Assembly (NCBI RefSeq): GCF_001701045.1
Contig: NZ_CP016757.1
Location: 2,816,219 to 2,880,218 of the forward strand
DNA: 64,000 nucleotides
Source: Cloacibacillus porcorum
GTDB taxonomy: Bacteria; Synergistota; Synergistia; Synergistales; Synergistaceae
Direction: 5' to 3'
In this document: one piece after another, positions 56,372 to 64,000 of the stretch
How the letters are laid out: every line of letters begins with the position of its first letter
Numbering within the stretch: the stretch's first letter is position 1
The notes under the pieces: generated by a model
Databases searched by the model: none
Told to the model about the DNA's origin: nothing
Seen by the model: only the letters and a program-made list of their open reading frames with translations
Translations under genes and position numbers: made by a program

Positions 56372-56411
56372 CAAGGGTCTGGCTCTCAGTATTTCAGGAG
56401 CCGGACCTTTT
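56372..56411 (+). terminator. Terminator after the hydrogenase gene
   Basis: AAGGGTCTGGCTC pairs with GAGCCGGACCTTT around a 12-base loop and is followed by a T run. The right arm runs directly into the truncated Lrp-like reading frame. Confidence 0.8.
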
Positions 56412-56813
56412 TCATATCAAGCAGCTCGCGGATAAGGTGAACCTCTCGCCTACCGCCACCATCGAACGTGTCAAACGCATGGAAGAAGAGGGGATTATCC
56501 TCGACTACCGCGCCACGGTGGACCCGGCGAAGGTCGGCTATTATTTTTCCGCGATACTCTCATTTCAGACGAACTACGGCAATCCTGACCCCGTGATCGA
56601 CGAGATCATCAAAGATATCCCCGAGATAGTATCGAGCTGGTCGATAACCGGCAGCAACGACTTTCTCCTGAGGTGCATATCCAGTCGCTGGTCTTTTTAC
56701 AGGAGCTGCTCGTGATGCTTTCACGCCACGGCAAGATAACGACGAGCATCGGCGACGAGGCCACCTGGATCAAGACAATACCCCAAATGCCACCGTTAGG
56801 GAGTGAGATTTAG
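56405..56813 (+). pseudogene. Truncated and frameshifted Lrp/AsnC-family regulator
   Basis: The frame reads HIKQLADKVNLSPTATIERV and then a typical Lrp ligand-domain sequence (VGYYFSAILSFQT...WSITGSNDFLLR). The first helix and start codon of the family are missing. At about 56671 the frame breaks: CTGAGGTGC would need one extra base. The next frame then continues sensibly with VHIQSLVFLQELLVML to a TAG at 56811. This is a decayed gene, with the loss at the terminator edge. Confidence 0.75.
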
Positions 56814-57183
56814 TTATGGCAAAATACACCTTTTTCCAGCTCTCCGAATCTTCGATTGGTGTCCACAAAAGTTAATCAATAAGAACCCCACGCTGCCGCA
56901 AGTTCTATTAACTAATAGCGTTCCTTAATATGTTTGCACCTCTGCGATAAACACTAGAAGTATCCTTCTCTTAATCACACAAACCAGTTTCAGGTAACGC
57001 AGGTTTGGCTTTTTAACAAACTTACACCAGCATCCAATAGAATTTTAAATACACTTGACAAATTGAGTACTTATATGTATTTTATTAGGTACACAATTTT
57101 GCATAATATATCAAGGAGGTTGTAGTTTAAATCTGAAAGTAACAGCGATCTTAATTTCAATCAAAGAAAATGAGGTGTAAATA
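56814..57183. other. Island boundary and leader, with remnants
   Basis: A short frame of 19 codons (MAKYTFFQLSE...) starts at 56816 and looks like the torn N-terminus of a lost gene. The sequence then turns AT-rich. An orphan Shine-Dalgarno-like AAGGAGGT (57113-57120) has no start codon behind it. The promoter of the antiporter gene is described separately. Confidence 0.5.
57055..57098 (+). promoter_or_regulatory. Promoter and inverted-repeat operator of the antiporter operon
   Basis: TTGACA (57055-57060), 17-base spacer, TATTTT (57078-57083). An 11/13-match inverted repeat AATTGAGTACTTA / TAGGTACACAATT (57061-57098) straddles the -10 region. Its halves resemble GntR/FadR-type sites. The local GntR regulator is a natural candidate. 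Confidence 0.6.
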
Positions 57184-58701
57184 ATGAGTGATTATGGATT
57201 AATTTCTGTCGTACCTCCGCTTCTTGCGATTTTTCTGGCATTCAAAACTAAAGATACCGTAGTATCGTTATTTACAAGCATCTTTGTTGGCGTTTTAATT
57301 TTTGCAAAAGGGAATTTATATGTTGCTCTAGTAGAAATCTGGCAAACTTTTATCTTTAAACAAGTTTCCGCCCCTTGGAATGCTGAGCTTTTAGTACTGA
57401 TAACTTCAATTGGTGTTTTCATCGCTTTGATTGAAGAATCAGGAAGTATCGAATCACTTGCAAAAAAAGTTTCTCATTTCATAGGAAGCCGAGTCAGGGT
57501 ACAGATTAGCGCCTGGATTACTGGGCTTATTTTATTCTTTTCTGATTCAGCCAATTGCCTGATATTAGGTCCTGTCTTTCGTCCATTGGCAGACCGTTTT
57601 GGGGTATCTAGAGAAAAACTCGCGTACATCGTAGATAGCACCGCGTCTCCGGTATGTATGCTAGTTCCCATATCCACATGGGCGATACTCATTGGAGGAA
57701 TAATAGAAGCTTCGCTTAAAGATAACGGAATTGAAATGGATATTTTGACATCATATGCTAAGTGTCTGCCTTACCAATACTACACAATACTTGCCGTTTT
57801 TCTCGTGCCACTTGTCGCGCTTTCCCGTAAAGACTTCGGAGCAATGGCCGTGGCCGAACGCCTTGCAATAGAGGGAAAATCAAGATACCTGCTAAAAAAA
57901 GAGGAAGAACATGTAAAGGTCAATAATAGTAAAAAGGAGAGTCCCGCATTTATTGCTTTGGTTTCCATACTCATCCTATTGTTTGTAATCATTTTCATGC
58001 TGCTTAGCTTTGGTTTCCCTGGAGAGGTTAAAAGCGGTAATGTCAGGATATCTCTCGTCACTGCGTACACTATCGGCTCTCTTGGATGTATGGCAATGCT
58101 TGTCTGGAAAAAAATAATGACGCTGCCGGAAGCTATTGAATGCGCAATAAAAGGCGCGAAAAATATGTCATACATCATCATTATTTTTATTGCGGCACTT
58201 ACACTGGGAAATATCTGTAGTGTATTGGGTACAGGCAAATTTTTAGCTCGTGTAACTGTACCATATATACATTCTATTCTTGTACCAGCGCTTGTATTCA
58301 TCCTTGGTACGGTAATAAGTTTCTCTACAGGCACAGCTAACGGTACACAGGCAATTTTAATACCACTTGCCATACCGCTGGCAATTAGCAGCGGAGCGCC
58401 ACTTTTCGTTACAATCGGGGCCGCAGCGGCAGGAGGTCTATTTGGTGATCACTGCTCCCCCATATCAGATACCACTATATTGTCATCAATGGGTAGTGGA
58501 TGTGAGCCGCTTGATCATGTCAGAACACAGATCCCATATACACTAATAGCCGCATTAGTCGCCACATTAGCATACGTAGTAAGTAGCTTTACGGAGCACA
58601 ATGTAATAGTCATCGCTGGCTCCTTTATATTAATGTATTTATTATTCAATTTAGGATACAAATTGTATCCTTTATGTAGTAAAAAATGCGAGGCAAAATA
58701 G
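57184..58701 (+). CDS. NhaC-type Na+/H+ antiporter family protein
   Basis: A 505-residue membrane protein with about twelve helices. Typical features are SVVPPLLAIFLAFKTKDTVVSLFTSIFVGV at the start, the acidic IGVFIALIEESGSIE, and FSDSANCLILGPVFRPLADRF with FGDHCSPISDTTILSS. It belongs to the NhaC/ArsB-like ion transporter families, some members of which carry amino acids or lactate/malate with Na+. GAGGTG stands 6 bases before the ATG. It is the first gene of the AT-rich island. It may import or export the compound handled by the two following proteins. Confidence 0.85.
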   Translation: MSDYGLISVVPPLLAIFLAFKTKDTVVSLFTSIFVGVLIFAKGNLYVALVEIWQTFIFKQVSAPWNAELLVLITSIGVFIALIEESGSIESLAKKVSHFIGSRVRVQISAWITGLILFFSDSANCLILGPVFRPLADRFGVSREKLAYIVDSTASPVCMLVPISTWAILIGGIIEASLKDNGIEMDILTSYAKCLPYQYYTILAVFLVPLVALSRKDFGAMAVAERLAIEGKSRYLLKKEEEHVKVNNSKKESPAFIALVSILILLFVIIFMLLSFGFPGEVKSGNVRISLVTAYTIGSLGCMAMLVWKKIMTLPEAIECAIKGAKNMSYIIIIFIAALTLGNICSVLGTGKFLARVTVPYIHSILVPALVFILGTVISFSTGTANGTQAILIPLAIPLAISSGAPLFVTIGAAAAGGLFGDHCSPISDTTILSSMGSGCEPLDHVRTQIPYTLIAALVATLAYVVSSFTEHNVIVIAGSFILMYLLFNLGYKLYPLCSKKCEAK

Positions 58702-58725
58702 CTTAAACAATAGGAGGAACTGAAG

Positions 58726-59190
58726 ATGAGCAGATTTATCGAAGTTGAGTTTCCAGAGGCCGGTATAACAGTGACGGCAGCATTGAATGAGGCCGAAGAA
58801 CCAGAAATGTGCAAACGTTTTTGGGACTTACTAGAAGAGCCGCTGAGAACCATGAATTGTCATACGCTTTCTACCGGATGCCTTTTTGATGCACGTCCAC
58901 GGCCGCCCAAGCATCCTGTCAAAATAGGTTTCCAGGCTTCTAATCTGGCAAAGGTAAAAAGGCTGTATTCGGAACTAGTTCCGGGGATGCTTCTTTATTC
59001 AGGATATGAAATCACGACGTGTTATGGCGCGCATGTTACGGAACCGCTGTCAACATCTGGCTCGTACATTGCGCAAGTAATAGATGAAGATTTAGGTAAA
59101 TACTACAACGCGGGGAAATATGTCTGGGATGCCCAGTCATATGAGCATAAACCCACGATGACGATATTCCGCAGAAAAGAGGCATACTAA
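58726..59190 (+). CDS. DUF3830-like cyclophilin-fold protein
   Basis: A 154-residue protein. The pattern MSRFIEVEFPEAGITVTAALNEAEEPEMCKRFWD, then TGCLFDARPRPPKHP and SYIAQVIDED, resembles DUF3830, a cyclophilin-like domain also found in the N-terminal part of cucumopine-synthase-type proteins. AGGAGG lies upstream. It is one base away from the next gene (TAAG then ATG). The role is unproven, with opine-type chemistry as one possibility (inference from family memory only). Confidence 0.55.
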   Translation: MSRFIEVEFPEAGITVTAALNEAEEPEMCKRFWDLLEEPLRTMNCHTLSTGCLFDARPRPPKHPVKIGFQASNLAKVKRLYSELVPGMLLYSGYEITTCYGAHVTEPLSTSGSYIAQVIDEDLGKYYNAGKYVWDAQSYEHKPTMTIFRRKEAY

Positions 59191-59191
59191 G

Positions 59192-59752
59192 ATGAGCAGG
59201 AACTGGGTAGATGTAAAAGAGATGATTGAGGCTGAAATCGACAAGAATTGGTGGGAAGAGCCAATCGAAGTTAGGATGAGCCGTAATGGTGTATTCCCGA
59301 GCGGGGCAGGGTCACATGGGCAATACCTAGGAAACCTGTTTTTCCTTGTCAGCGACACACAAGCCATGGGATGGTGGACGGCGGCTCCTGCAATACAACA
59401 GGCACTGCGCGACGATTCCTTCACTCTAGATCACTGCAAGAAAATGTGGATATATATCAATAAACATATGTGCCATCTCATGGGAGATTCCACCGGTGCA
59501 GGAACAAACTGCCCCGCACCGTGGCTTAACCTACCAAAATTCAGCGAGTTTTGTGACGCTATCATAGACAGCTTTGACAGTATTAACACCAAAGATGAAT
59601 TTTGGGATCTTATATGGAGTTGGCAAAATTACGCAAACTGTATGAATCGCTGGTTCCAAATGATTTTCCCCATGGAATTTGGCTTAGCGTTGAAAAGAAA
59701 TACAAAAGAACACGTAAAAGAGCTAGAAAAATACAATAATATTTGGAATTAG
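59192..59752 (+). CDS. Helical protein, possibly cucumopine-synthase C-terminal-like
   Basis: A 186-residue, Trp-, Cys- and Asn-rich protein, all-helical by composition (WVDVKEMIEAEIDKNWWEEP, LGNLFFLVSDTQAMGWWTA, FWDLIWSWQNYANCMNRWFQ). Immediately downstream of the DUF3830-like gene. From memory it resembles the helical bundle that follows the cyclophilin-like domain in cucumopine-synthase-related proteins; here the two parts would be separate subunits. This needs a profile search to confirm. The codon use is AT-rich like its neighbours. Confidence 0.4.
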   Translation: MSRNWVDVKEMIEAEIDKNWWEEPIEVRMSRNGVFPSGAGSHGQYLGNLFFLVSDTQAMGWWTAAPAIQQALRDDSFTLDHCKKMWIYINKHMCHLMGDSTGAGTNCPAPWLNLPKFSEFCDAIIDSFDSINTKDEFWDLIWSWQNYANCMNRWFQMIFPMEFGLALKRNTKEHVKELEKYNNIWN

Positions 59753-59773
59753 AAACCTTTTAATTATAAAAAT

Positions 59774-59808
59774 AAAACCGGAGGTCTTTTTTACAGCCTC
59801 CGGTTTTT
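59774..59808. terminator. Bidirectional terminator between island genes
   Basis: AAACCGGAGG pairs with CCTCCGGTTT around a loop of about 13 bases. T runs exist on both strands. It sits between the convergent helical-protein and GntR genes. Confidence 0.85.
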
Positions 59809-60475
59809 AATGCCACTTCGTCTGTACTAAAAGCTCATATGTTGCGGTAACGTGTTCTTCCATTACCTGTTCAGCATATACAGGGTCTTTACTCTGAATG
59901 GCCTCAAAAAGTATCCTGTGCTCTTCACAACTCTTAAAATTACCGTCCGGTAACTTTTCCTTGTTCAGCGAAACATTCCCCATATAAAAGCTGTCAAAGA
60001 AAAATAGATACAATTGGCTACGCCATATCAGCTGCTTCACAGGTTTCACAAAATATTCGTTCTGCGAGGCCGTGACTATCGCCAGATGTATCTTTTCATT
60101 CACAAGATATATCTCTTCTTTCCTCTCATTAAATACGACCTTTTCTTCCCTCAAAAGGGATTTCATTCGTTTTATATCCATAGCGTTGCAGTGTAATGCC
60201 GCCTTTTTTGCACAGTCACATTCAATGAGCATACGGAAGCTGTAAAGGTTATCCAGATCACGCCTTGAGAGCATAGGGACAAAGCACCCTCTGTTTTTAC
60301 TGCTGTCAAGCAGTCCGTCGGAGACCAGCCTCTTTAGCGCATTCCTAACTGGAGTTCTGCTTAAATTAAGTTCTTCGGCTATCTGCTTCTCGACTACAGG
60401 TGATCCTGGAGGACATTTATGAAAAACGATCATATTAATTATAGAGCGATAAGCTCTTTCTTCTGCAGATTCCAT
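59807..60475 (-). CDS. GntR family regulator, FadR-type (FCD domain)
   Basis: About 222 residues. Residues about 10-70 form the winged helix (VEKQIAEELNLSRTPVRNALKRLVSDGLL), and the rest is an all-helical FCD ligand domain with metal-binding-type His and Asp residues (EKIHLAIVTASQN). These regulators respond to small organic acids or amino acid derivatives. The frame also opens at ATG 60511. ATG 60475, or GTG 60481 after GGGAGGG, is better placed. It is convergent with the antiporter operon and a likely repressor of it. Confidence 0.85.
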   Translation of the reverse strand: MESAEERAYRSIINMIVFHKCPPGSPVVEKQIAEELNLSRTPVRNALKRLVSDGLLDSSKNRGCFVPMLSRRDLDNLYSFRMLIECDCAKKAALHCNAMDIKRMKSLLREEKVVFNERKEEIYLVNEKIHLAIVTASQNEYFVKPVKQLIWRSQLYLFFFDSFYMGNVSLNKEKLPDGNFKSCEEHRILFEAIQSKDPVYAEQVMEEHVTATYELLVQTKWH

Positions 60476-61010
60476 TGCCACGGTATCCCTCCCGTGTTTA
60501 TCGGCATTCACTTAGTATAATAACATATCATGAATTAAGATATGCGTTTATTTCTTCATTTGTAAAAAACAAATTTTGGTGAATTGTAAAACTAAATATA
60601 AAAATAAAAGTAAAATATGATTATATGATCTTGTAAAAACCAAGAGATGCCTACCTCTCATTTAAACAGCCATGTTTACTTTTGCAATTGATATATCTTT
60701 TTTGCAGAAGTTAACGCGACACTCATTTCTCTTTGGGGGTGCTTTTACTTTTGCAATTAACAAGCAATAACATTTATCGTTCACCCCTCTTGACAAATAG
60801 AAAGTTTGGAGTATCATACCTCTGCAGGATAAATGAACTTTTTATTATTTTATCCATTCGGAATAGTTAAATATCGCGTTTTTTGTGAACCTAAGTAAGA
60901 CAGTGGGGGATAAAAACAGAACATAACGATATAATTATTAGAATATTTAATAATAAAAAGTTTAATAATATTAATTAATATCAAAAAAAATCAACGGAGG
61001 TATTTTTATT
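60476..61010. other. AT-rich gap upstream of lysW
   Basis: No gene is visible. The motif TTTACTTTTGCAATT occurs twice, at 60675-60689 and 60744-60758, with CTCATTT shortly before each. The lysW promoter (60790-60817) follows, then a leader of nearly 190 bases rich in TAAT/AATA. No riboswitch could be recognised. Confidence 0.6.
60790..60817 (+). promoter_or_regulatory. Promoter of the lysWXY(Z) cluster
   Basis: TTGACA (60790-60795), 16-base spacer, TATCAT (60812-60817). It is the best promoter in the gap, with two TTTACTTTTGCAATT repeats just upstream. Confidence 0.65.
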
Positions 61011-61178
61011 ATGACTGCAACTTGTATCGTATGCGAAGCAAATGTATCCCTTCCCCAGGACTGCTGCGAGGGCGAGCTTCTTATCTGCCCTGACTGCGGC
61101 ACGGAGCTCGAGGTAATCTCGCTTGATCCCCTTACCGTAGAAGAGGCTCCCCAGGTACAGGAAGACTGGGGCGAATAA
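61011..61178 (+). CDS. lysW: LysW amino-group carrier protein
   Basis: A 55-residue acidic protein with four zinc-ligand-type Cys residues (CIVCEANV and CPDCG) and the conserved C-terminal tail EDWGE, whose last Glu is the attachment site. In the LysW pathway the amino group of alpha-aminoadipate (or glutamate) is linked to this Glu and kept on the carrier through lysine (or arginine) synthesis. GGAGG lies 10 bases before the ATG. It is followed by lysX after three bases. Confidence 0.95.
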   Translation: MTATCIVCEANVSLPQDCCEGELLICPDCGTELEVISLDPLTVEEAPQVQEDWGE

Positions 61179-61181
61179 AGA

Positions 61182-62021
61182 ATGGCGACACTGCGCATTC
61201 TCTTCACAAGGCTCCGCACGGAGGAGAAGCTGCTTAAAGAGGCGGCGGAGCGCCTCGGTATCCCCTGCGAGCTGCAGAACGTCGGCGACACCGTATTCGG
61301 CGAAGATCCATTTTGCCAGCCCGACGACGTGGTGCTTGCGCGCTGTGTCTCGCACAACCAGAACGAGGGGGTAGCCCAGATGCTGGAGACGCAGGGGATA
61401 ACGGTGGTCAACTCTTCCCGCGTTATGGGAATCTGCGGCAACAAGCTCACCACCTCCGCCGTACTGGCGCAGGCCGGCGTCCCTCAGCCGAAATTCCTTG
61501 TCGCCTTCACCCCCGAGGGGGCGCTTGAAGCGGTGGAATCCCTAGGATATCCGGCTGTCTGCAAGCCCGTAAGCGGCAGCTGGGGTCGTCTGCTCGCCAA
61601 AATCAACGACCGCGAGAGCGCGGAGGCGATATTCGAGCATAAATCGATGCTAGGAGCCATCCATAATACCTTCTACATTCAGGAATTTGTCGACAAGGGC
61701 AGCTTCGACGTCCGCGCCTTCGTCATTAACGGCGAACCGCTCTGCGCGATCGCCCGTACGAGCGAACACTGGATCACAAACACGGCGCGCGGCGGCTCGG
61801 CATCAAACCTTCCGCTCGACGACGAGACTACGGAGATCCTTCGCTCGGTGCACGCAGCGATAGGAGGCGAGTTCCTCGCGGTCGATCTTTTCAAGGCGAA
61901 CGGCCGCTGGCTCGTCAACGAGGTCAACGACGGAGGCGAATTCCGCAACTCGATAGCCCCCACGGGCAGAGATATTCCCGGCGCGGTGGTCGAGGCCACC
62001 TGGAACAGAAGAAAAGGATAA
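61182..62021 (+). CDS. lysX: LysX/ArgX-type LysW ligase (RimK-like ATP-grasp)
   Basis: A 279-residue ATP-grasp enzyme. It has the RimK-like pattern CKPVSGSWGRLLAKI, an EFVDKGSFDVRAFV strand, ITNTARGGSASNLPL and the metal-binding end NEVNDGGEFRNS. It joins alpha-aminoadipate (LysX) or glutamate (ArgX) to the LysW C-terminus using ATP. The substrate choice cannot be fixed by eye. It starts three bases after lysW. Confidence 0.9.
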   Translation: MATLRILFTRLRTEEKLLKEAAERLGIPCELQNVGDTVFGEDPFCQPDDVVLARCVSHNQNEGVAQMLETQGITVVNSSRVMGICGNKLTTSAVLAQAGVPQPKFLVAFTPEGALEAVESLGYPAVCKPVSGSWGRLLAKINDRESAEAIFEHKSMLGAIHNTFYIQEFVDKGSFDVRAFVINGEPLCAIARTSEHWITNTARGGSASNLPLDDETTEILRSVHAAIGGEFLAVDLFKANGRWLVNEVNDGGEFRNSIAPTGRDIPGAVVEATWNRRKG

Positions 62022-62026
62022 TTTTT

Positions 62027-62137
62027 ATGACCAACTGCATCACGGCTTACGAATCAATAATAAAGTTTGAGGAAAAGTGCAAGCGCGGAATAAAGCGGTT
62101 GCCCTATGGGTCGTGGATTTTTGCAGCGTCGATTTAA
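62027..62137 (+). CDS. Possible 36-residue leader-type reading frame
   Basis: A short frame begins 5 bases after the lysX stop (MTNCITAYESIIKFEEKC...) and ends before a terminator-like hairpin. There is no ribosome site and no known homologue in memory. It could be a remnant or chance. Confidence 0.2.
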   Translation: MTNCITAYESIIKFEEKCKRGIKRLPYGSWIFAASI

Positions 62138-62162
62138 GTTTGCCGACTGACCAAGCAAAGAC

Positions 62163-62197
62163 ACGGCTCGCCTCCAGAAGGACGCGGGCCTTTTTCA
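62163..62197 (+). terminator. Terminator or attenuator between lysX and lysY
   Basis: GGCTCGC pairs with GCGGGCC (one G-T pair) around a 9-11 base loop and is followed by TTTTT. It lies inside the gene cluster, so partial termination or attenuation is possible. Confidence 0.6.
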
Positions 62198-62230
62198 TGC
62201 TTAAGATAATATTTTAAGGAGTGTGCAGAG

Positions 62231-63280
62231 ATGACAGAGAGGATTCCAGTAACTATATGGGGCGCAACGGGCTTTGCCGGGGCTGAACTTCTGCGGATAT
62301 TCGCCCGCCATCCCCATTTTGAGGTCGTAGGGGCGGTATCCCGCTCAAAGGCCGGTATTTCGGTCGGCGCGGCGCACCCCCACCTGCGCCATGTATATAA
62401 CGATCTTACCTTTATTTCACCGGAGGAGGCAAATTCATTATCCGCCGCCGCGGCTTTTCTTGCGCTGCCTCACCGCGCCTCGGCACAGGAGGCAGTGCGC
62501 CGCCTTGAGGCGGGAGAGCGCGTAATCGATCTTTCGGCGGATTTCCGCCTGCACAGCGCGGAGGCGTATAAAAACTGGTACGGCGTGGATCATCCTGCGC
62601 CGCAGCTCCTGTCGGAGGCCGTCTACGGCCTGCCGGAACTGCATCGGGGCGAGATGGCCTCCGCGCGCCTGATCTCCGGCGTCGGCTGCAACGCGACCTC
62701 GGCGATCACGGCGTTGCTGCCGCTAGCAAGGGCGGGGCTGATCGAGGAGGCGCGTATCGAGTGCCGCGTTGGCTCCTCCGAGGCGGGAGCCAACGCCGAC
62801 GAGGGCTCGGCGCACTCGATGCGCAGCCGCGTTCTGCGAGTGGTAAATCCCTTCGTTCACCGTCATATGGCGGAGGTTGTGCAGGAGCTTTCGATGGAAC
62901 AGAGCTCCTTCACGATGGGCGTCACCGCCGTCGAGCTGGTGCGCGGCATTCAGTGCCTCGCCCATGTGACGCTGAACCGCCAGGTGCGTGAGGCCGAGAT
63001 ATGGAAGCTCTACCGCGCAGCCTGGAACGGCGAGCCTTTTGTCTCCTTCACCCCCGCGAAACCGGCGCATTTCCGTATCCCCGATCCCCGTTTCGTCATC
63101 GGCAGCAACCGCGTGCTGACGGGCTTCATGCTCGCGGAGGACGGACGCCGGATGATCGCCGCCTCGGCAATCGACAATCTCATGAAGGGCGCGGCAGGCT
63201 CGGCGGTGCAGTGCGCAAACCTTATGTTCGGCCTTCCGGAGACGGAGGGGCTCGATATGATGCCCGTCTATCCCGCTTAG
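62231..63280 (+). CDS. lysY: ArgC/LysY-type acyl-phosphate reductase
   Basis: A 349-residue NADPH-dependent reductase. It begins with the Rossmann glycine motif (IWGATGFAGAELLRIF), has the catalytic Cys in GVGCNATSA, and SSEAGANADEGSAHSMR from the LysY-type loop. It reduces LysW-bound aminoadipyl (or glutamyl) phosphate to the semialdehyde. AAGGAG precedes the ATG. The cluster context favours the LysW-type over acetylated ArgC. Confidence 0.9.
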   Translation: MTERIPVTIWGATGFAGAELLRIFARHPHFEVVGAVSRSKAGISVGAAHPHLRHVYNDLTFISPEEANSLSAAAAFLALPHRASAQEAVRRLEAGERVIDLSADFRLHSAEAYKNWYGVDHPAPQLLSEAVYGLPELHRGEMASARLISGVGCNATSAITALLPLARAGLIEEARIECRVGSSEAGANADEGSAHSMRSRVLRVVNPFVHRHMAEVVQELSMEQSSFTMGVTAVELVRGIQCLAHVTLNRQVREAEIWKLYRAAWNGEPFVSFTPAKPAHFRIPDPRFVIGSNRVLTGFMLAEDGRRMIAASAIDNLMKGAAGSAVQCANLMFGLPETEGLDMMPVYPA

Positions 63281-63337
63281 CGGCTGACGCATCTAACCGG
63301 CGGAATCATTGTTTTTAAGGGAAGGAAGTATACAGTT

Positions 63338-64000
63338 ATGATCGGAGTTGTAAAAATCGGCGGCGCGTCGGGAAACAGGCTCGAGCCGCTCATAGATGAG
63401 ATCGCGGCGAGGAGCCGCGCCGGAGAGCGCTGGATCGTCGTACACGGCGCAAGCGGAGTAATGAACGACCTCTGCGCCGCACGCGGGCTCGAAATACGCA
63501 TGGTGACCAGCCCCTCGGGCTATCGCAGCCGCTTTGTCGGAGAAAAGGAGCGCGAGCTCTTCCGCGAAGCCGCCCTCTCTTACGGCGCGCGTATTATGGA
63601 GATGCTCGCAGAGCGCGGCGTAAAGGCCGTTCAGGAGGACCCCGAGAACGCGCCCTACGCCACCGCGAAACGCAAGGATTTCCTGCGTGAGAGCGTGAAC
63701 GGCCGCATGAGGATTCTGCGCGGCAACTACAGCGGCACGGTGACGAAGATAGAGCCATCGCCGCTGCTTGAAGCACTTGAGGGCGGCTTCGTGCCGGTCG
63801 TTCCCCCGCTCGCGCTCGACTCGGAGCTTGGTATTTCGCTGAATATCGACGGCGACCGTCTCGCGGCACAGATCGCGGGCGCGGTAAAGGCCGATTTTCT
63901 CATCATTCTATCGAACGTCCCCGGGCTCATGAAGGATATCGACGACCCGCAGTCGCTCATCGCAAAGGGCAGACTCGCGGATTGGGATATCATCGAACAC
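63338..64000 (+). CDS. lysZ: LysZ/ArgB-type amino acid kinase (partial, runs off the window)
   Basis: The first 221 codons of an amino acid kinase: MIGVVKIGGASGNRLEPL with the phosphate-binding Gly motif, WIVVHGASGVMNDL (an ArgB HGGG-like loop in its LysZ form), a basic RMVTSPSGYRSRF segment, and LNIDGDRLAAQIAGAVKAD with DFLIILSNVPGLMKD. It phosphorylates the LysW-linked carboxylate. AGGGAAGG stands before the ATG. The end lies outside the window. Confidence 0.92.
   Translation, partial: MIGVVKIGGASGNRLEPLIDEIAARSRAGERWIVVHGASGVMNDLCAARGLEIRMVTSPSGYRSRFVGEKERELFREAALSYGARIMEMLAERGVKAVQEDPENAPYATAKRKDFLRESVNGRMRILRGNYSGTVTKIEPSPLLEALEGGFVPVVPPLALDSELGISLNIDGDRLAAQIAGAVKADFLIILSNVPGLMKDIDDPQSLIAKGRLADWDIIEH

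Noticed and set aside
60824-61010. Lysine riboswitch or T-box in the lysW leader
   Set aside because: The leader is AT-rich with only weak hairpins, and I could not identify any conserved riboswitch or T-box core sequence.
1-64000. tRNA, rRNA or prophage genes
   Set aside because: No tRNA-like TPsiC motifs with cloverleaf pairing, no rRNA segments and no phage structural or integrase genes were noticed by eye. A tRNA-finder run would be decisive.

Overview
The window looks like a chromosomal segment of a Gram-negative anaerobe of the phylum Synergistota, possibly Cloacibacillus-like (inference). The clues are a large secreted protein ending in a Synergist-CTERM-type sorting tail, a LysW carrier-protein amino acid pathway, a group-B-type [FeFe] hydrogenase, and amino acid and purine-type catabolic genes. 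Most of the sequence is visibly GC-rich. One stretch, about 56,820-61,000, is clearly AT-rich and looks foreign. No tRNA, rRNA, CRISPR array, prophage or transposase gene was recognised.

Layout. 1-4,821: a partial gene, a soluble multi-PAS hybrid histidine kinase and an RpiR regulator. 5,062-10,542: an old-yellow-enzyme reductase, a radical SAM protein, an XRE/ImmA-like pair, a CitG-like enzyme, a lytic transglycosylase and a first YbaK/ProX trans-editing protein. 10,647-14,137: a tightly coupled minus-strand operon (ThiF-like, M19 dipeptidase, HicB-like, YjiH transporter). 14,347-17,850: a sensor with a degenerate HD-GYP domain, then yedF and a cysteine desulfurase. 18,082-22,637: a roughly 1,500-residue surface protein whose only credible start lies upstream of a nine-G tract and one base out of frame. 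23,157-28,095: a small membrane protein, the LemA/DUF2207 pair and a GH18 protein. 28,211-39,790: envelope and hypothetical proteins, MATE and DMT transporters, UPF0182, an Rrf2 regulator, an RNase HI-like protein and two more YbaK/ProX proteins. 40,447-45,587: an AspT-like antiporter and a sensor diguanylate cyclase. 45,745-54,542: molybdenum hydroxylase subunits, RidA, an SsnA-like aminohydrolase, a hydantoinase/dihydropyrimidinase and both subunits of L-serine dehydratase. 54,853-56,337: a hydrogenase. 56,400-56,813: an Lrp pseudogene. 57,184-60,475: the island, with an NhaC-type antiporter, a DUF3830-like and a helical protein, and a GntR regulator. 61,011 to the end: lysW, lysX, lysY/argC and lysZ/argB (partial).

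The main non-coding discovery is a family of nested palindromes, with six copies of about 130-180 bp. Each abuts or overlaps a stop codon, and all have the same orientation relative to the gene they follow. The outer arms are conserved, while the inner stems differ completely between copies yet stay self-complementary. Two larger composite inverted-repeat elements lie next to three of these copies, and they carry a shared 71-bp core in opposite orientations. Together with the poly-G switch at the surface-protein gene, these are the features most worth following up.
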